Below are positions 23,932 to 32,082 of a stretch of 64,000 nt of DNA, piece by piece. The stretch is from Desulfovibrio piger (GTDB lineage: Bacteria > Desulfobacterota > Desulfovibrionia > Desulfovibrionales > Desulfovibrionaceae), in the NCBI RefSeq assembly GCF_951793255.1, contig NZ_OX636706.1:1199001-1263000 (forward strand), given 5' to 3'. The position numbers and the translations under genes are program-made. The notes below the pieces were generated by a model. It was not told the origin of the DNA, searched no databases, and saw only the letters and a list, made by a program, of their open reading frames with translations. The stretch's first letter is position 1; the number at the start of each line of letters is the position of its first letter.

Positions 23932-25398
23932 ATGTCGGAACAGGTCAAGTTGGAAAAGTCCCTCTCGCCGTTGCAGGTGTGCGCACTGGCTTTGGGCTCC
24001 ATTGTCGGTTGGGGTTGCTTTGTGCTGCCCGGTGATATGTTCCTGCCCCAGGCCGGTCCTGTGGGTACCCTGCTTGGTTTCTTTGTAGGTGCCTGCCTGA
24101 TCAGCTTCGTTGCTGTATGCCTCAGCTACATGGTCAAATACGCCCCTGTTGCCGGCGGTGCTTTTGCTTATGCGTATATCGGTTTTGGCCCCCGCGCCGC
24201 TTTTGTTTGCGGCTGGGCGCTGGTGATCGCCTATCTTGCCGTTGTTGCTATCGACATCGCAGCCCTTTCGGTCATTTTCCGCTTCCTCTTCCCCGGTGTG
24301 TTCGAGTTCGGAGAGCTCTATTCCATCGCCGGATGGACCGTGTATTCCGGTGAAGTCATATTGATGACGGCCGGTACCCTCTTCTTCGGTTACATCAACT
24401 ATCGCGGTATCGGCTTTGCCGGCGCCCTGCAGCTGATCCTGACCTTCATGCTGACCTTCGGCACCCTGGCCCTGTTCGGCGGCGTGCTGACCCTGGATAC
24501 CGCCAGCGTGGCCAACCTGAGCCCCGCCTTCTCCGACAAGCGCAGCATGCTGGCCTGCGTGCTGCTGGTCTTCGCCATCTCTCCCTTCCTGTTCGCGGGC
24601 TTCGATACCGTGCTCCAGGCTGCTGAAGAATTCGCCTTCGATCCTTCCCGTGCCCGCAACATCATGGTCGTCGCCATCTTCTGCGGCGTGCTCCTGTACG
24701 CCATGGTGATGCTCTCCGTGGGCATGGCCGTGCCGTATCCTGAACTGCTGGCCAAGCTCGACGCCCAGCGCGCCACCGGCGGCGCCGCCTGGGGCACCGG
24801 TGAAGTGGCCACCATGGCCTTCGGCAAGTTCGGCTCCATCGTGCTGGCCGTGGCCGTGTTCGGCGCCGTGTGCACCGGTACCAACGGCTTCTTCATCGCC
24901 ACCAGCCGCCTGCTGCTCAGCATGTCCCGCAGCGGCATCCTGCCCGCCTGGTTCGGTGAGATCCATCCCAAGTACCGCACCCCCTACAAGGCCATCCTGT
25001 TCACCATCATCGTCGTGCTGCTGACTCCCTTCGCCGGCCGCTCCGCCGTGGCCTGGACCGTGGACATGAGCTCCGTGGGTACCGGTATCGGCTACCTGTT
25101 CACCTGCCTGGCCGCCCGCCGCGTGATCATGGGCAGCGAAGGCGTGGACAAGAAGGGCCTCAAGCTGTTCTGCTGCGCCGTGGGTACCATCACCGCCGTC
25201 ATGTGCATCCTGCTCCTGCTGGTGCCCGGTTCCCCCGCCCGCATCGGTACCGCCCCCTTCATCTGCTTGGCCGTGTGGGTCGTGCTGGGCTTCATCTTCT
25301 ACTTCTCCAACAAGAAGCACTGGATCTCCCTGCCTGAAGAAAAGGTCCGTGAGAACGTGCTGGGCCGCAAGGACATCGCGGTCTTCTTCAAGAAGTAA
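23932..25398 (+). CDS. APC-superfamily amino acid/amine permease
   Basis: A 488-residue inner-membrane transporter with 12 predicted hydrophobic helices. The N-terminal signature GSIVGWGCFVLPGDMFLPQAG in helix 1 (broken here: GSIVGWGCF then VLPG) is the APC substrate-binding kink, and FAGFDTVLQAAEEF in the sixth helix region is typical of the amino acid-polyamine-cation group. CGGAG before ATG 23932 sets the start. It is driven by its own sigma-54 promoter and closed by a terminator at 25465, and it belongs by position and regulation to the glycyl-radical-enzyme locus, so it probably imports that pathway's substrate, which by family should be an amino acid or amine. That link is an inference. 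Confidence 0.82.
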   Translation: MSEQVKLEKSLSPLQVCALALGSIVGWGCFVLPGDMFLPQAGPVGTLLGFFVGACLISFVAVCLSYMVKYAPVAGGAFAYAYIGFGPRAAFVCGWALVIAYLAVVAIDIAALSVIFRFLFPGVFEFGELYSIAGWTVYSGEVILMTAGTLFFGYINYRGIGFAGALQLILTFMLTFGTLALFGGVLTLDTASVANLSPAFSDKRSMLACVLLVFAISPFLFAGFDTVLQAAEEFAFDPSRARNIMVVAIFCGVLLYAMVMLSVGMAVPYPELLAKLDAQRATGGAAWGTGEVATMAFGKFGSIVLAVAVFGAVCTGTNGFFIATSRLLLSMSRSGILPAWFGEIHPKYRTPYKAILFTIIVVLLTPFAGRSAVAWTVDMSSVGTGIGYLFTCLAARRVIMGSEGVDKKGLKLFCCAVGTITAVMCILLLLVPGSPARIGTAPFICLAVWVVLGFIFYFSNKKHWISLPEEKVRENVLGRKDIAVFFKK

Positions 25399-25464
25399 CC
25401 TCCGGCGGCTCCCCGCAAGGGGAGCCGGACACTGGCTGTCCGTTCGCCGGACCGCCTTTCATGG

Positions 25465-25495
25465 AAGCCGCCCTGCCCCCCGGGGCGGCTTTTTT
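25465..25495 (+). terminator. Terminator after the APC permease
   Basis: AGCCGCCC pairs with GGGCGGCT around a C-rich loop, followed by TTTTTT. A second hairpin, GGCTCCCC/GGGGAGCC, lies at 25408-25427. Confidence 0.85.
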
Positions 25496-25623
25496 ATCGG
25501 GCTCCCGGCGCCCCTTGCCAAAACGGCATGGGGCCCCTATGCAGGAGCAGCAATCCAGATCATGCGGGACGCCGCGGCCCCGGGAAGACCGGCGGCGGGG
25601 CAGCGTCCACAGGAGGGAAGGTT

Positions 25624-26361
25624 ATGCCCGAAGCTACGGACCTTTTTGTTTTCTTCGCCTGGATCCTGGGCGGTTTCGTCTCCGGCGTGAGCGGCATCGG
25701 CGGGGCCATGGTGGCCTTTCCCCTGCTGGCGCTGGTCATCCCCGTCCACCAGCTCATCGCGCTGACGTGCATCATCAACGTGGTCATGGACGGCTGTCTG
25801 GCCGGCATGCATTTTCGCCATTGCCGGCTTTCTTCCCTTTGGCCCATGCTGGCGGGGTCCGTGCCCGGGTCCTTCGCCGGGCTCTATATCCTGCAGATCT
25901 GTTCCGGCGCCGTCCTGCAGGGGGCCGTGGGCCTGCTGCTGCTTTACTATGTGTACTGGCAGATGACCTACCGCGCCGCACAGGGGCCTGTGTCCCACCC
26001 GCAGATGCTGGGTGCCGCGGCGGGCTTCGGGGCCGGGCTGCTGGGCACGGCCATCTCCTTCGACGGCCCGCCCATCGGCGCCTATGGCCTGTGCATGGGC
26101 TGGGAGCCGCGCGTCTTCCTGGGCACGCTGGGCGTCTTTTTCGTGATCCGCGGTTCCCTCACCGTGATCCTGCAGGCCACGGCCGGCTTCTACACGCCGG
26201 AAGTCCTGGGCTATGCCCTGTACGGGGCGCCCGGTGTCATCCTGGGCACGCTGCTGGCCTTCCCTGTGGCCAAGCGCATCCCGCAGGAGACCTTCCGCAA
26301 GGTCCTGCTGGTCATCATCGGCGTGGCCGGGGCGGTCTGCCTGGTGCGCGCCTTCCTGTAG
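25624..26361 (+). CDS. TauE/SafE-like sulfite/organosulfonate exporter, copy 1
   Basis: A 245-residue inner-membrane protein with 7-8 hydrophobic helices in two repeats. GGFVSGVSGIGGAMVAFPLL (residues 16-35) is the TauE signature and LLGTAISFDGPPIGAYGL begins repeat 2. TauE/SafE proteins move sulfite, sulfoacetate or related anions out of the cytoplasm, though many members are uncharacterised. GGAGG before ATG 25624 fixes the start. A near-identical paralogue lies at 32891-33625 on the other side of the glycyl radical enzyme cluster. A strong terminator separates it from the convergent sigma-54 activator gene. Confidence 0.85.
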   Translation: MPEATDLFVFFAWILGGFVSGVSGIGGAMVAFPLLALVIPVHQLIALTCIINVVMDGCLAGMHFRHCRLSSLWPMLAGSVPGSFAGLYILQICSGAVLQGAVGLLLLYYVYWQMTYRAAQGPVSHPQMLGAAAGFGAGLLGTAISFDGPPIGAYGLCMGWEPRVFLGTLGVFFVIRGSLTVILQATAGFYTPEVLGYALYGAPGVILGTLLAFPVAKRIPQETFRKVLLVIIGVAGAVCLVRAFL

Positions 26362-26387
26362 GTCTCTTTCCAGGGCATGTATGCGGA

Positions 26388-26421
26388 ACGGCCGGCGGAC
26401 ATGTGTCCGCCGGCCGTTTTC
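26388..26421. terminator. Bidirectional terminator between TauE-1 and the activator gene
   Basis: ACGGCCGGCGGACA (26388-26401) pairs perfectly over 14 bp with TGTCCGCCGGCCGT (26404-26417), followed by TTTTC; it serves both convergent genes. Confidence 0.9.
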
Positions 26422-26450
26422 ATCGTTTGCCGGTATACCGGAGAGCAGGC

Positions 26451-27962
26451 TCAGTCTTCGTTTTCGATGTGCAGGACCTTCATGCGGTAGTGCAGGCCCG
26501 CCGGGGTCAGCTCCATGATCCGGGCAGCCTTGGCCACGTTGCCGCCGGTCACGCGCAGTACGTTGCGGATGCAGCTGGATTCGTATTCGTGCAGGCAGGT
26601 CTTGATGGAGACGCTGTCGCCGCGCCGGATGCCGCGGTAGTCGAAGTAGTCCGGCGTCGTGGCCGCGGAGACCGGCATCTGGGGCTCCGCGCGCATCATG
26701 TTCGGCAGGGGCGGGCGCAGGTCGTCATCGGCGGGCTGGAGGTTGCAGGCCTCGCGGAAGTGGCGCGGCAGGTTGTGGACGGTGATGATGTCGCTGCCGT
26801 CCAGCAGGGCCAGGCTGCCTTCGATGACGTGGGCCAGTTCGCGGATGTTGCCGGGCCAGGGGTAACGGCGGAAGATGCCCATGACCTCGTCGTCCAGGGT
26901 GACGCCGGCGGTTTTCATGGCCAGTTCCGAGCGGTTGATGATGTGCCGGACCAGCAGGGGGATGTCGTTCTGGCGCTTGCGCAGGGGCGGTACGGCGATG
27001 CCCACCACGGCCAGACGGTAGAAAAGGTCGCGGCGCAGCAGGCCCTGGTCCACGGCCCGCAGGGGATGCTCGTTGAGGATGCTGATGATGCGCACGTTGA
27101 TGGGGATCTCCGTATGGGAGCCCAGACGGCGCACGCGCTTTTCCTGGATGACGCGCAGCAGCTTGGCCTGCAGGCCCAGGGACATGGAGTTGAGTTCGTC
27201 GAAGAGCAGGGTGCCGCAGTTGGCCTTTTCGAACAGGCCGGGCTTGTCCGGGGCGTCGGTGTAGGCGCCCTTGACGGTACCGAACAGGATGCCTTCCAGC
27301 AGGTTTTCCGGGATGGCGGCGCAGTTGACCGGGATGAACGGATGCCCGGCGCGGCTGCTGGCCGAGTGGATGGCCTGGGCGAACAGTTCCTTGCCGGTGC
27401 CGCTCTCGCCCCAGATCATGACCGGCGAGGAGCTGGTGGCCGCGGAGCGGGCTTCATGGATGCATTCCTGCAGGGCTTCGTCCCGGCCCACGATGCTGGA
27501 GAAAGTATAGTAGTTGTAGGGCGCGTCCGCGTTGCAGGGCTTGAGGGGGCGGCGCGACTCCGAAAAGTGGGCGGTGTTGCCCGTCCAGATGGCGAAGACG
27601 ATGACGCCGTCCTTGCGCCCGTGGTCGAACAGGGGGAAGAAGTCCGCCACCGTGCTGATCAGGAAGTTGGTGGAGGTGGCGTACCAGTAGGCTTTTTTGA
27701 GCAGGGGCTTGCCGGTCTGGAGGCATTCCATGGTGGGGATGACCTCCCGCTCGTGGGGGACGTAGAGGCTGGTGATGTGCTGCCCTTCCACGGGGATGCG
27801 GGTGAAACCGTCGGCACGGCGCTGGATGGGGTTCATGTATTCGCAGATGCCGTCGGCATCGACCACGGCCACACCGATGCACATATTGTCCCAGATGGCC
27901 CGGACCTGCGGCGTCAGTACCGAGGCCCGGTTGACGTTGTAGAACTGGCGGCTGTTGAACAT
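26451..27962 (-). CDS. PAS-domain sigma-54-dependent activator (NtrC/RocR type)
   Basis: A 503-residue regulator. Residues about 15-130 form a PAS sensor (GVAVVDADGICEYMNPIQRR), with no response-regulator receiver, so it likely senses a ligand directly. Residues about 155-390 are the AAA+ domain: Walker A GESGTGKE, Walker B LLFDELNSM, and the sigma-54 contact loop reads GAYTDA instead of GAFTGA. The C terminus carries a Fis-type HTH (GNVAKAARIMELTPAGLHYRM). It is divergent from the glycyl radical enzyme gene and convergent with TauE-1. Two sigma-54 promoters lie in the locus (23787 and 28111), so it should control substrate uptake and breakdown together. Confidence 0.9.
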   Translation of the reverse strand: MFNSRQFYNVNRASVLTPQVRAIWDNMCIGVAVVDADGICEYMNPIQRRADGFTRIPVEGQHITSLYVPHEREVIPTMECLQTGKPLLKKAYWYATSTNFLISTVADFFPLFDHGRKDGVIVFAIWTGNTAHFSESRRPLKPCNADAPYNYYTFSSIVGRDEALQECIHEARSAATSSSPVMIWGESGTGKELFAQAIHSASSRAGHPFIPVNCAAIPENLLEGILFGTVKGAYTDAPDKPGLFEKANCGTLLFDELNSMSLGLQAKLLRVIQEKRVRRLGSHTEIPINVRIISILNEHPLRAVDQGLLRRDLFYRLAVVGIAVPPLRKRQNDIPLLVRHIINRSELAMKTAGVTLDDEVMGIFRRYPWPGNIRELAHVIEGSLALLDGSDIITVHNLPRHFREACNLQPADDDLRPPLPNMMRAEPQMPVSAATTPDYFDYRGIRRGDSVSIKTCLHEYESSCIRNVLRVTGGNVAKAARIMELTPAGLHYRMKVLHIENED

Positions 27963-28110
27963 GCGTTTCCCCCTGGATAAGGGACTTTTATAAAGAGAAA
28001 GTTTTTTTGATTTTCATTAAAATTTCTTTATTTTTTCTTTCCGGTCAAGATGTTTATTTATTTTAATAAAAACAAATAGTTAAATATAAAAAACAGCAAT
28101 TTGTCCATTT

Positions 28111-28126
28111 TGGCACAGCCTATGCT
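28111..28126 (+). promoter_or_regulatory. Sigma-54-like promoter of the glycyl radical enzyme operon
   Basis: TGGCACAGCCTATGCT keeps GG and GC at the required spacing and differs from TGGCAC-N5-TTGCW only in one T of the -12 box. The intergenic stretch upstream (27963-28110) is very AT-rich and probably bears the activator's sites and IHF-type bends. Confidence 0.78.
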
Positions 28127-28207
28127 TTAAACTGGATAGCGGCACGGAGCGCGCCCTGCGCGTCCCTGCCCCGACATGCAAACAACATCGCCTTTCAGGA
28201 GATCGTC

Positions 28208-30652
28208 ATGACCGTACATCAGTTCGAAGACAACGCCGCCAAGGGCGCCCAGGGTTACGCCATCAACTGGGACACCGCCGAAGCCCGCGTGAAAGACCTC
28301 AAGGCCTATCTCATGAACGCCCCTCAGGTTATGGACCCCGAGCGGCTGCAGTTCCTGAACGAGGTGTATGAGGAGTTCCAGGGCGAACCCGTTTTCTACA
28401 TCCGCGCCAAGCTGCTGGAACGCGTGCTGACCAAGAAAAAGATCTTCCTGGACGGCAACCCCATCGTGGGCACCCTGACCGGTACCCGCGCCGGCGTGTA
28501 CGCCTATCCTGAATGGAACGTGGCCTGGATCAAGGAAGAGATGCAGATGGCCAAGATGGCCTCTCTGGGCGAGATGAAGATCCCCCAGGAGACCACCGAG
28601 CTGCTGGAAAAGACCTACAAGAAGTGGAAGGGCCGCACCTGCATCGACCTGAACAACAAGATGTTCAAGGACAAGTACGGCTTCAACCCCGCTCCGTACT
28701 CCAAGGCCGGCGTGTACTATGACAACGTCAGCGTGGCCAGCGGCTCCGGTATCGCCGACTACCCCCTGGCTCTGAACAAGGGCCTGCGCTGGGTCATCGA
28801 CGACATCAAGAAGCGTCTGCTGGAATGCCCCACCACCCTGGCCAACAAGGAAAAGCATGACCTGTACCGCGCCATGATCGTGGCCACGGAAGCCGTCATC
28901 GCCCACTCCCACCGTTACGCCGATCTGGCCGAGAAGACCGCCGAGACCGAGACCGATCCCAAGGCCAAGGCCGAACTGCTGGAGATCGCCGAGATCTGCC
29001 GCCGCGTGCCCGAATTCCCGGCCCGCAACTTCCGTGAAGCCATCCAGTCCTTCTGGTTCATCCACCTGGCCATCGAAGTGGAACAGATGGCCTGCGCCTG
29101 CTCCCCGGGCCGCTACGGTCAGTACATGTACCCCTTCTACAAGAAGGACATCGAAGAGGGCAATCTGACCCGCGAACAGGTGCTGACCCTGCTGAAGTTC
29201 CAGTGGATCAAGCATCTTGAGCTGGCCGAATACCAGGGCGGCTCCTACGCCATGACCCTGTCCGGCCACACCGGCCAGAGCATCACCATCGGCGGCGTGG
29301 ACGCCAACGGCAACGACGCCAGCACCGAGCTGGAAGAACTGCTGCTGGAGACCCAGATCCAGATGAAGAACATCCAGCCCACGCTGACCCTGCTCTACCA
29401 TCCCAAGCTGAAGGAATCCTACATGCAGAAGGTGGTGGAATGCATCCGCGGCGGTTCCGGCCAGCCCCAGATCCTCAACAACAACGTGGTCATCCAGCGC
29501 AACCTGGCCCGCTTCTCCCAGTACGAAGGCGGCATCACCCTGGAAGACGCCCGCAACTGCGGCAACTACGGCTGCGTGTCCACCGGCATCTGCGGCAAGG
29601 GCAGCTTCATCACCCAGGAAGACCAGCCCTGCCTGGCCAAGATCGTGGAACTGATGCTCTACAACGGCAAGGACCCGCTGACCAAGAAGCAGCTGGGCAT
29701 CGAGACCGGCGACCCGACCGAGTTCCAGAGCTTCGACGAAGTGTACGACGCCTACAAGAAGCAGCTGCGCCACATCTTCGGCATCTCCCGCAAGCACTCC
29801 GACCTGAGCCAGATGGCCCGCCTGCAGGTGGTGCCCAGCATCTTCCGCTCGGTCATGTACGACGGCTGCATCGAAAAGGGCATGTGCGAAGAAGCCGGCG
29901 GCACCCGTTATCCCCAGGTCAACCCCATCATGACCGCCGGCGTCGACGCCGCCAACTCCCTGCTGGCCATCAAGCACCTGGTGTTCGACACCAAGAAGAT
30001 CACCATGGCCCAGCTGATGGAAGCCATCAAGGCCAACTTCGAAGGCTATGAGGACATCCGCAAGATGTGCTTCGAAGCCCCCAAGCACGGCAACGACTAC
30101 CCCGAAGTGGAAGGCTTCGTGCAGCAGTACTACCGTGACGTGGACGAGATCCACCACTCCGTGGGCCCGGACTGCTTCGGCCACCGTACGCCCCTGGACG
30201 CCTACTCGCTGTCCTACCACAACTACTTCGGCTCCCTCATGGGCGCCCTGCCCACGGGCCGCAAGGCCGGTGTGGCCCTGACCGACGGCAGCGTGTCCGC
30301 CATGCCCGGCACCGACCATGAAGGCATCACCGCCCTCATCAAGTCCGGCGCCGAAGCCATCGACACCGTGCGCTACGGCGCCAACCACTTCAACGTCAAG
30401 TTCGTGCCCTCCGCTCTGGAAGGTCCCAACGGTGCCCGCACGCTGATCTCGCTCATCAAGACCTACTGCGACTTCGGCGGCTCTCACATCCAGTTCAACT
30501 GCGTGAGCTCCGACACCCTGCGTGACGCCCAGAAGAACCCGCAGGACTACACCGACCTGGTGGTCCGCGTGGCCGGCTTCAGCGCCTACTTCACCCGTCT
30601 GGACAAGGGCGTGCAGAACGAGATCGTCAAGCGTACCGAGTACGCTTCCTAA
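28208..30652 (+). CDS. Glycyl radical enzyme of unassigned substrate
   Basis: An 814-residue member of the pyruvate formate-lyase-like family, made active by a radical on G790 in RVAGFSAYF. The thiyl-radical Cys is C456 in NCGNYGCVSTGICGKG. In eliminases, decarboxylases and the sulfite lyases IslA and HpsG this reads GCVE; here Glu is replaced by Ser-Thr. It also lacks the double Cys of true pyruvate formate-lyase. The usual G-H-x-x-P-x-Y segment reads SGIADYPLALNKGL. So it is neither a standard diol/choline/isethionate enzyme nor PFL. The activase gene follows after 89 bp with a hairpin between. Company of an APC permease and two TauE-like exporters hints at a C-S or other bond cleavage yielding an exported anion. 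Strong codon bias suggests high expression. Confidence 0.85.
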   Translation: MTVHQFEDNAAKGAQGYAINWDTAEARVKDLKAYLMNAPQVMDPERLQFLNEVYEEFQGEPVFYIRAKLLERVLTKKKIFLDGNPIVGTLTGTRAGVYAYPEWNVAWIKEEMQMAKMASLGEMKIPQETTELLEKTYKKWKGRTCIDLNNKMFKDKYGFNPAPYSKAGVYYDNVSVASGSGIADYPLALNKGLRWVIDDIKKRLLECPTTLANKEKHDLYRAMIVATEAVIAHSHRYADLAEKTAETETDPKAKAELLEIAEICRRVPEFPARNFREAIQSFWFIHLAIEVEQMACACSPGRYGQYMYPFYKKDIEEGNLTREQVLTLLKFQWIKHLELAEYQGGSYAMTLSGHTGQSITIGGVDANGNDASTELEELLLETQIQMKNIQPTLTLLYHPKLKESYMQKVVECIRGGSGQPQILNNNVVIQRNLARFSQYEGGITLEDARNCGNYGCVSTGICGKGSFITQEDQPCLAKIVELMLYNGKDPLTKKQLGIETGDPTEFQSFDEVYDAYKKQLRHIFGISRKHSDLSQMARLQVVPSIFRSVMYDGCIEKGMCEEAGGTRYPQVNPIMTAGVDAANSLLAIKHLVFDTKKITMAQLMEAIKANFEGYEDIRKMCFEAPKHGNDYPEVEGFVQQYYRDVDEIHHSVGPDCFGHRTPLDAYSLSYHNYFGSLMGALPTGRKAGVALTDGSVSAMPGTDHEGITALIKSGAEAIDTVRYGANHFNVKFVPSALEGPNGARTLISLIKTYCDFGGSHIQFNCVSSDTLRDAQKNPQDYTDLVVRVAGFSAYFTRLDKGVQNEIVKRTEYAS

Positions 30653-30686
30653 CCAACAGCCAATCCTTATATAACCTCCGGCCTGG

Positions 30687-30712
30687 GGACCGCGTCCGCA
30701 AGGGCGCGGTCC
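30687..30712 (+). other. Intercistronic hairpin in the GRE operon
   Basis: GGACCGCG pairs with CGCGGTCC around TCCGCAAGGG with no T-run after it. Such a stem can protect the upstream mRNA and lower activase expression relative to the enzyme, as is common in glycyl radical operons. Confidence 0.55.
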
Positions 30713-30741
30713 CTCCGGTTGTAAGAACGGGGGAGGACGCC

Positions 30742-31638
30742 ATGAGCCAGGGAATGATCTACAATATCCAGAGGATGTCCGTTCAGGACGGTCCCGGCCT
30801 GCGGACCACGGTCTTTCTGAAAGGCTGTCCTCTGCGCTGCCTGTGGTGCAGCAATCCCGAATCGCAGCAGTTCACGCCGCAGATGCTGCTGTTCGACAAT
30901 CTTTGCGTGGGCTGCGGCGCCTGTATGCGGGTCTGTCCCAGCGGCGCCGTGGTGCCGCTGGAGGGCGGCAAGATGGGCCGCGATACGGAAAGATGCACCC
31001 ATTGCGGCGCCTGTACCGAGGTCTGTCCCAGCAAGGCGCGCGTCATGTCCGGCCGTATCATGACCGTGGAAGACGTCATGGAAGTGGTCCGCAAGGACTG
31101 GCTCTTCTACGAGAACTCCGGCGGCGGCGTGACCTTTGGCGGTGGCGAGCCCACGTCGGGCGGGCAGTTCTTCCTCGATCTGGTGCAGACCGCCCATGAC
31201 GAGGGCCTGCACGTCACCGTGGATACCTGTGGCTTCTGCCCCGAGGACCGCTTCGACAAGACCATCGGCCTGGCCGACCTTTTCCTGTTCGACTGCAAGC
31301 ACATGGACCCGGAACAGCACAAAAAGCTCACCGGGCAGGACAATGCCCTCATCCTGCGCAACCTGGAGGCCGCGCTCGCTTCCTCCACCGAAGTGCGCGT
31401 GCGCATGCCCCTGATGCCGGGCCTCAACGATTCCGACGAGAACCTGGCGGCCATGGCGGCCTTTTTGGGGCGTTTCGGCCGCAGGCAGGTGGAGATCATG
31501 CCCTGCCATGCCTTCGGCAAGAGCAAGTACGCCGCCCTGGGCAAGCCCTACCCCGATGTGCAGCAATACACCCCTGAGGGTCTCAAGGCCGCGGAAGAGC
31601 GCTTTGCCCGCCACGGTCTTGTCCCTGTCATCGTATAA
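30742..31638 (+). CDS. Glycyl radical enzyme activating enzyme (radical SAM)
   Basis: A 298-residue activase that abstracts a hydrogen from G790 of the adjacent enzyme with the 5'-deoxyadenosyl radical. The radical SAM cluster motif is GCPLRCLWCSNPES (Cys-x3-Cys-x2-Cys). An inserted ferredoxin-like domain has two 4Fe-4S sets, CVGCGACMRVCPSGAV and CTHCGACTEVCPSKA, typical of activases for non-PFL glycyl radical enzymes. GGEPTSGG is the SAM-binding GGE motif. GGGGGAGG before ATG 30742 sets the start. The short spacing and shared strand place it in one operon with the enzyme and the HesB-like genes. Confidence 0.93.
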   Translation: MSQGMIYNIQRMSVQDGPGLRTTVFLKGCPLRCLWCSNPESQQFTPQMLLFDNLCVGCGACMRVCPSGAVVPLEGGKMGRDTERCTHCGACTEVCPSKARVMSGRIMTVEDVMEVVRKDWLFYENSGGGVTFGGGEPTSGGQFFLDLVQTAHDEGLHVTVDTCGFCPEDRFDKTIGLADLFLFDCKHMDPEQHKKLTGQDNALILRNLEAALASSTEVRVRMPLMPGLNDSDENLAAMAAFLGRFGRRQVEIMPCHAFGKSKYAALGKPYPDVQQYTPEGLKAAEERFARHGLVPVIV

Positions 31639-31656
31639 CCCTTGATGGAGAAAACA

Positions 31657-31950
31657 ATGTTCACTGTTACTGTTGACGAGAGCATGCTGGAAAAGCTCCG
31701 CGGCATGCTGGAAGACGAGGATGAAGGTACTTGTGTGCGCCTGCGCGAATACAAGGTCGGCGGTGGCTGACATGCCAAGATCGTGCTCGGTCTGGGCATG
31801 GACGAATTTGACGAAGACGAAGACGAGCAGATCGACATCGACGGCGTTCCTTTCGCCGCGGAGAAGGATTTTCTGGAAAAGTACGGGACGGCCTTCACGC
31901 TGAGCTACGGCGAGAACAAGGAAGTGGTCCTGACCGCCAACCAGGCCTAA
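31657..31950 (+). CDS. HesB/IscA-like selenoprotein (Sec at TGA 31768-31770)
   Basis: A 97-residue HesB-like protein read through an in-frame TGA at codon 38. The next gene (32083-32376) is its paralogue with exactly the same length and the same frame register, and carries TGC (Cys38) at that position in GGG(C/U)HAK. The fold matches A-type Fe-S carriers, where this Cys is the first cluster ligand. A downstream hairpin fits a bacterial SECIS, and selB lies in the same window (63497-64000). HesB-like proteins are a recognised prokaryotic selenoprotein family. It starts 18 bp after the activase stop behind GGAG, so it is part of the GRE operon. It has only one of the Cys ligands found in classical IscA, so a redox or metal-trafficking role is as likely as scaffold work. 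Confidence 0.87.
31768..31800 (+). promoter_or_regulatory. UGA-Sec codon and candidate SECIS hairpin
   Basis: After TGA (31768-31770) CATGCC (31771-31776) pairs with GGCATG (31795-31800) and AGATC (31778-31782) with GGTCT (31789-31793), with one A-G mismatch between stems and a six-base loop GTGCTC starting with G-U. The Cys paralogue keeps the outer stem but not the inner one. The loop begins 12 nt after UGA, a little closer than most described bacterial SECIS elements. Confidence 0.65.
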
Positions 31951-32082
31951 TCTCCCGGGGAGGGAGCTCCGGCCATGACCGCCGTTCGTCTGCACCATAC
32001 TCCATGCCTGCTGTCCCGGGCCGTGGAGCGCGTGCTGCCGCGGTCCTGCCCGTTCACCCCCAACCCCTGAGGAGAAAAGACC

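Noticed and set aside
25461-27980. An 839-codon frame across TauE-1 and antisense to the sigma-54 activator
   Set aside because: It crosses a strong terminator and two well-defined genes and has no motif.
28208-30652. Calling the glycyl radical enzyme pyruvate formate-lyase or isethionate sulfo-lyase
   Set aside because: PFL needs adjacent Cys-Cys, and isethionate, DHPS, choline and diol enzymes need Cys-x-Glu; this one has Gly-Cys-Val-Ser-Thr. Context alone does not justify a name.
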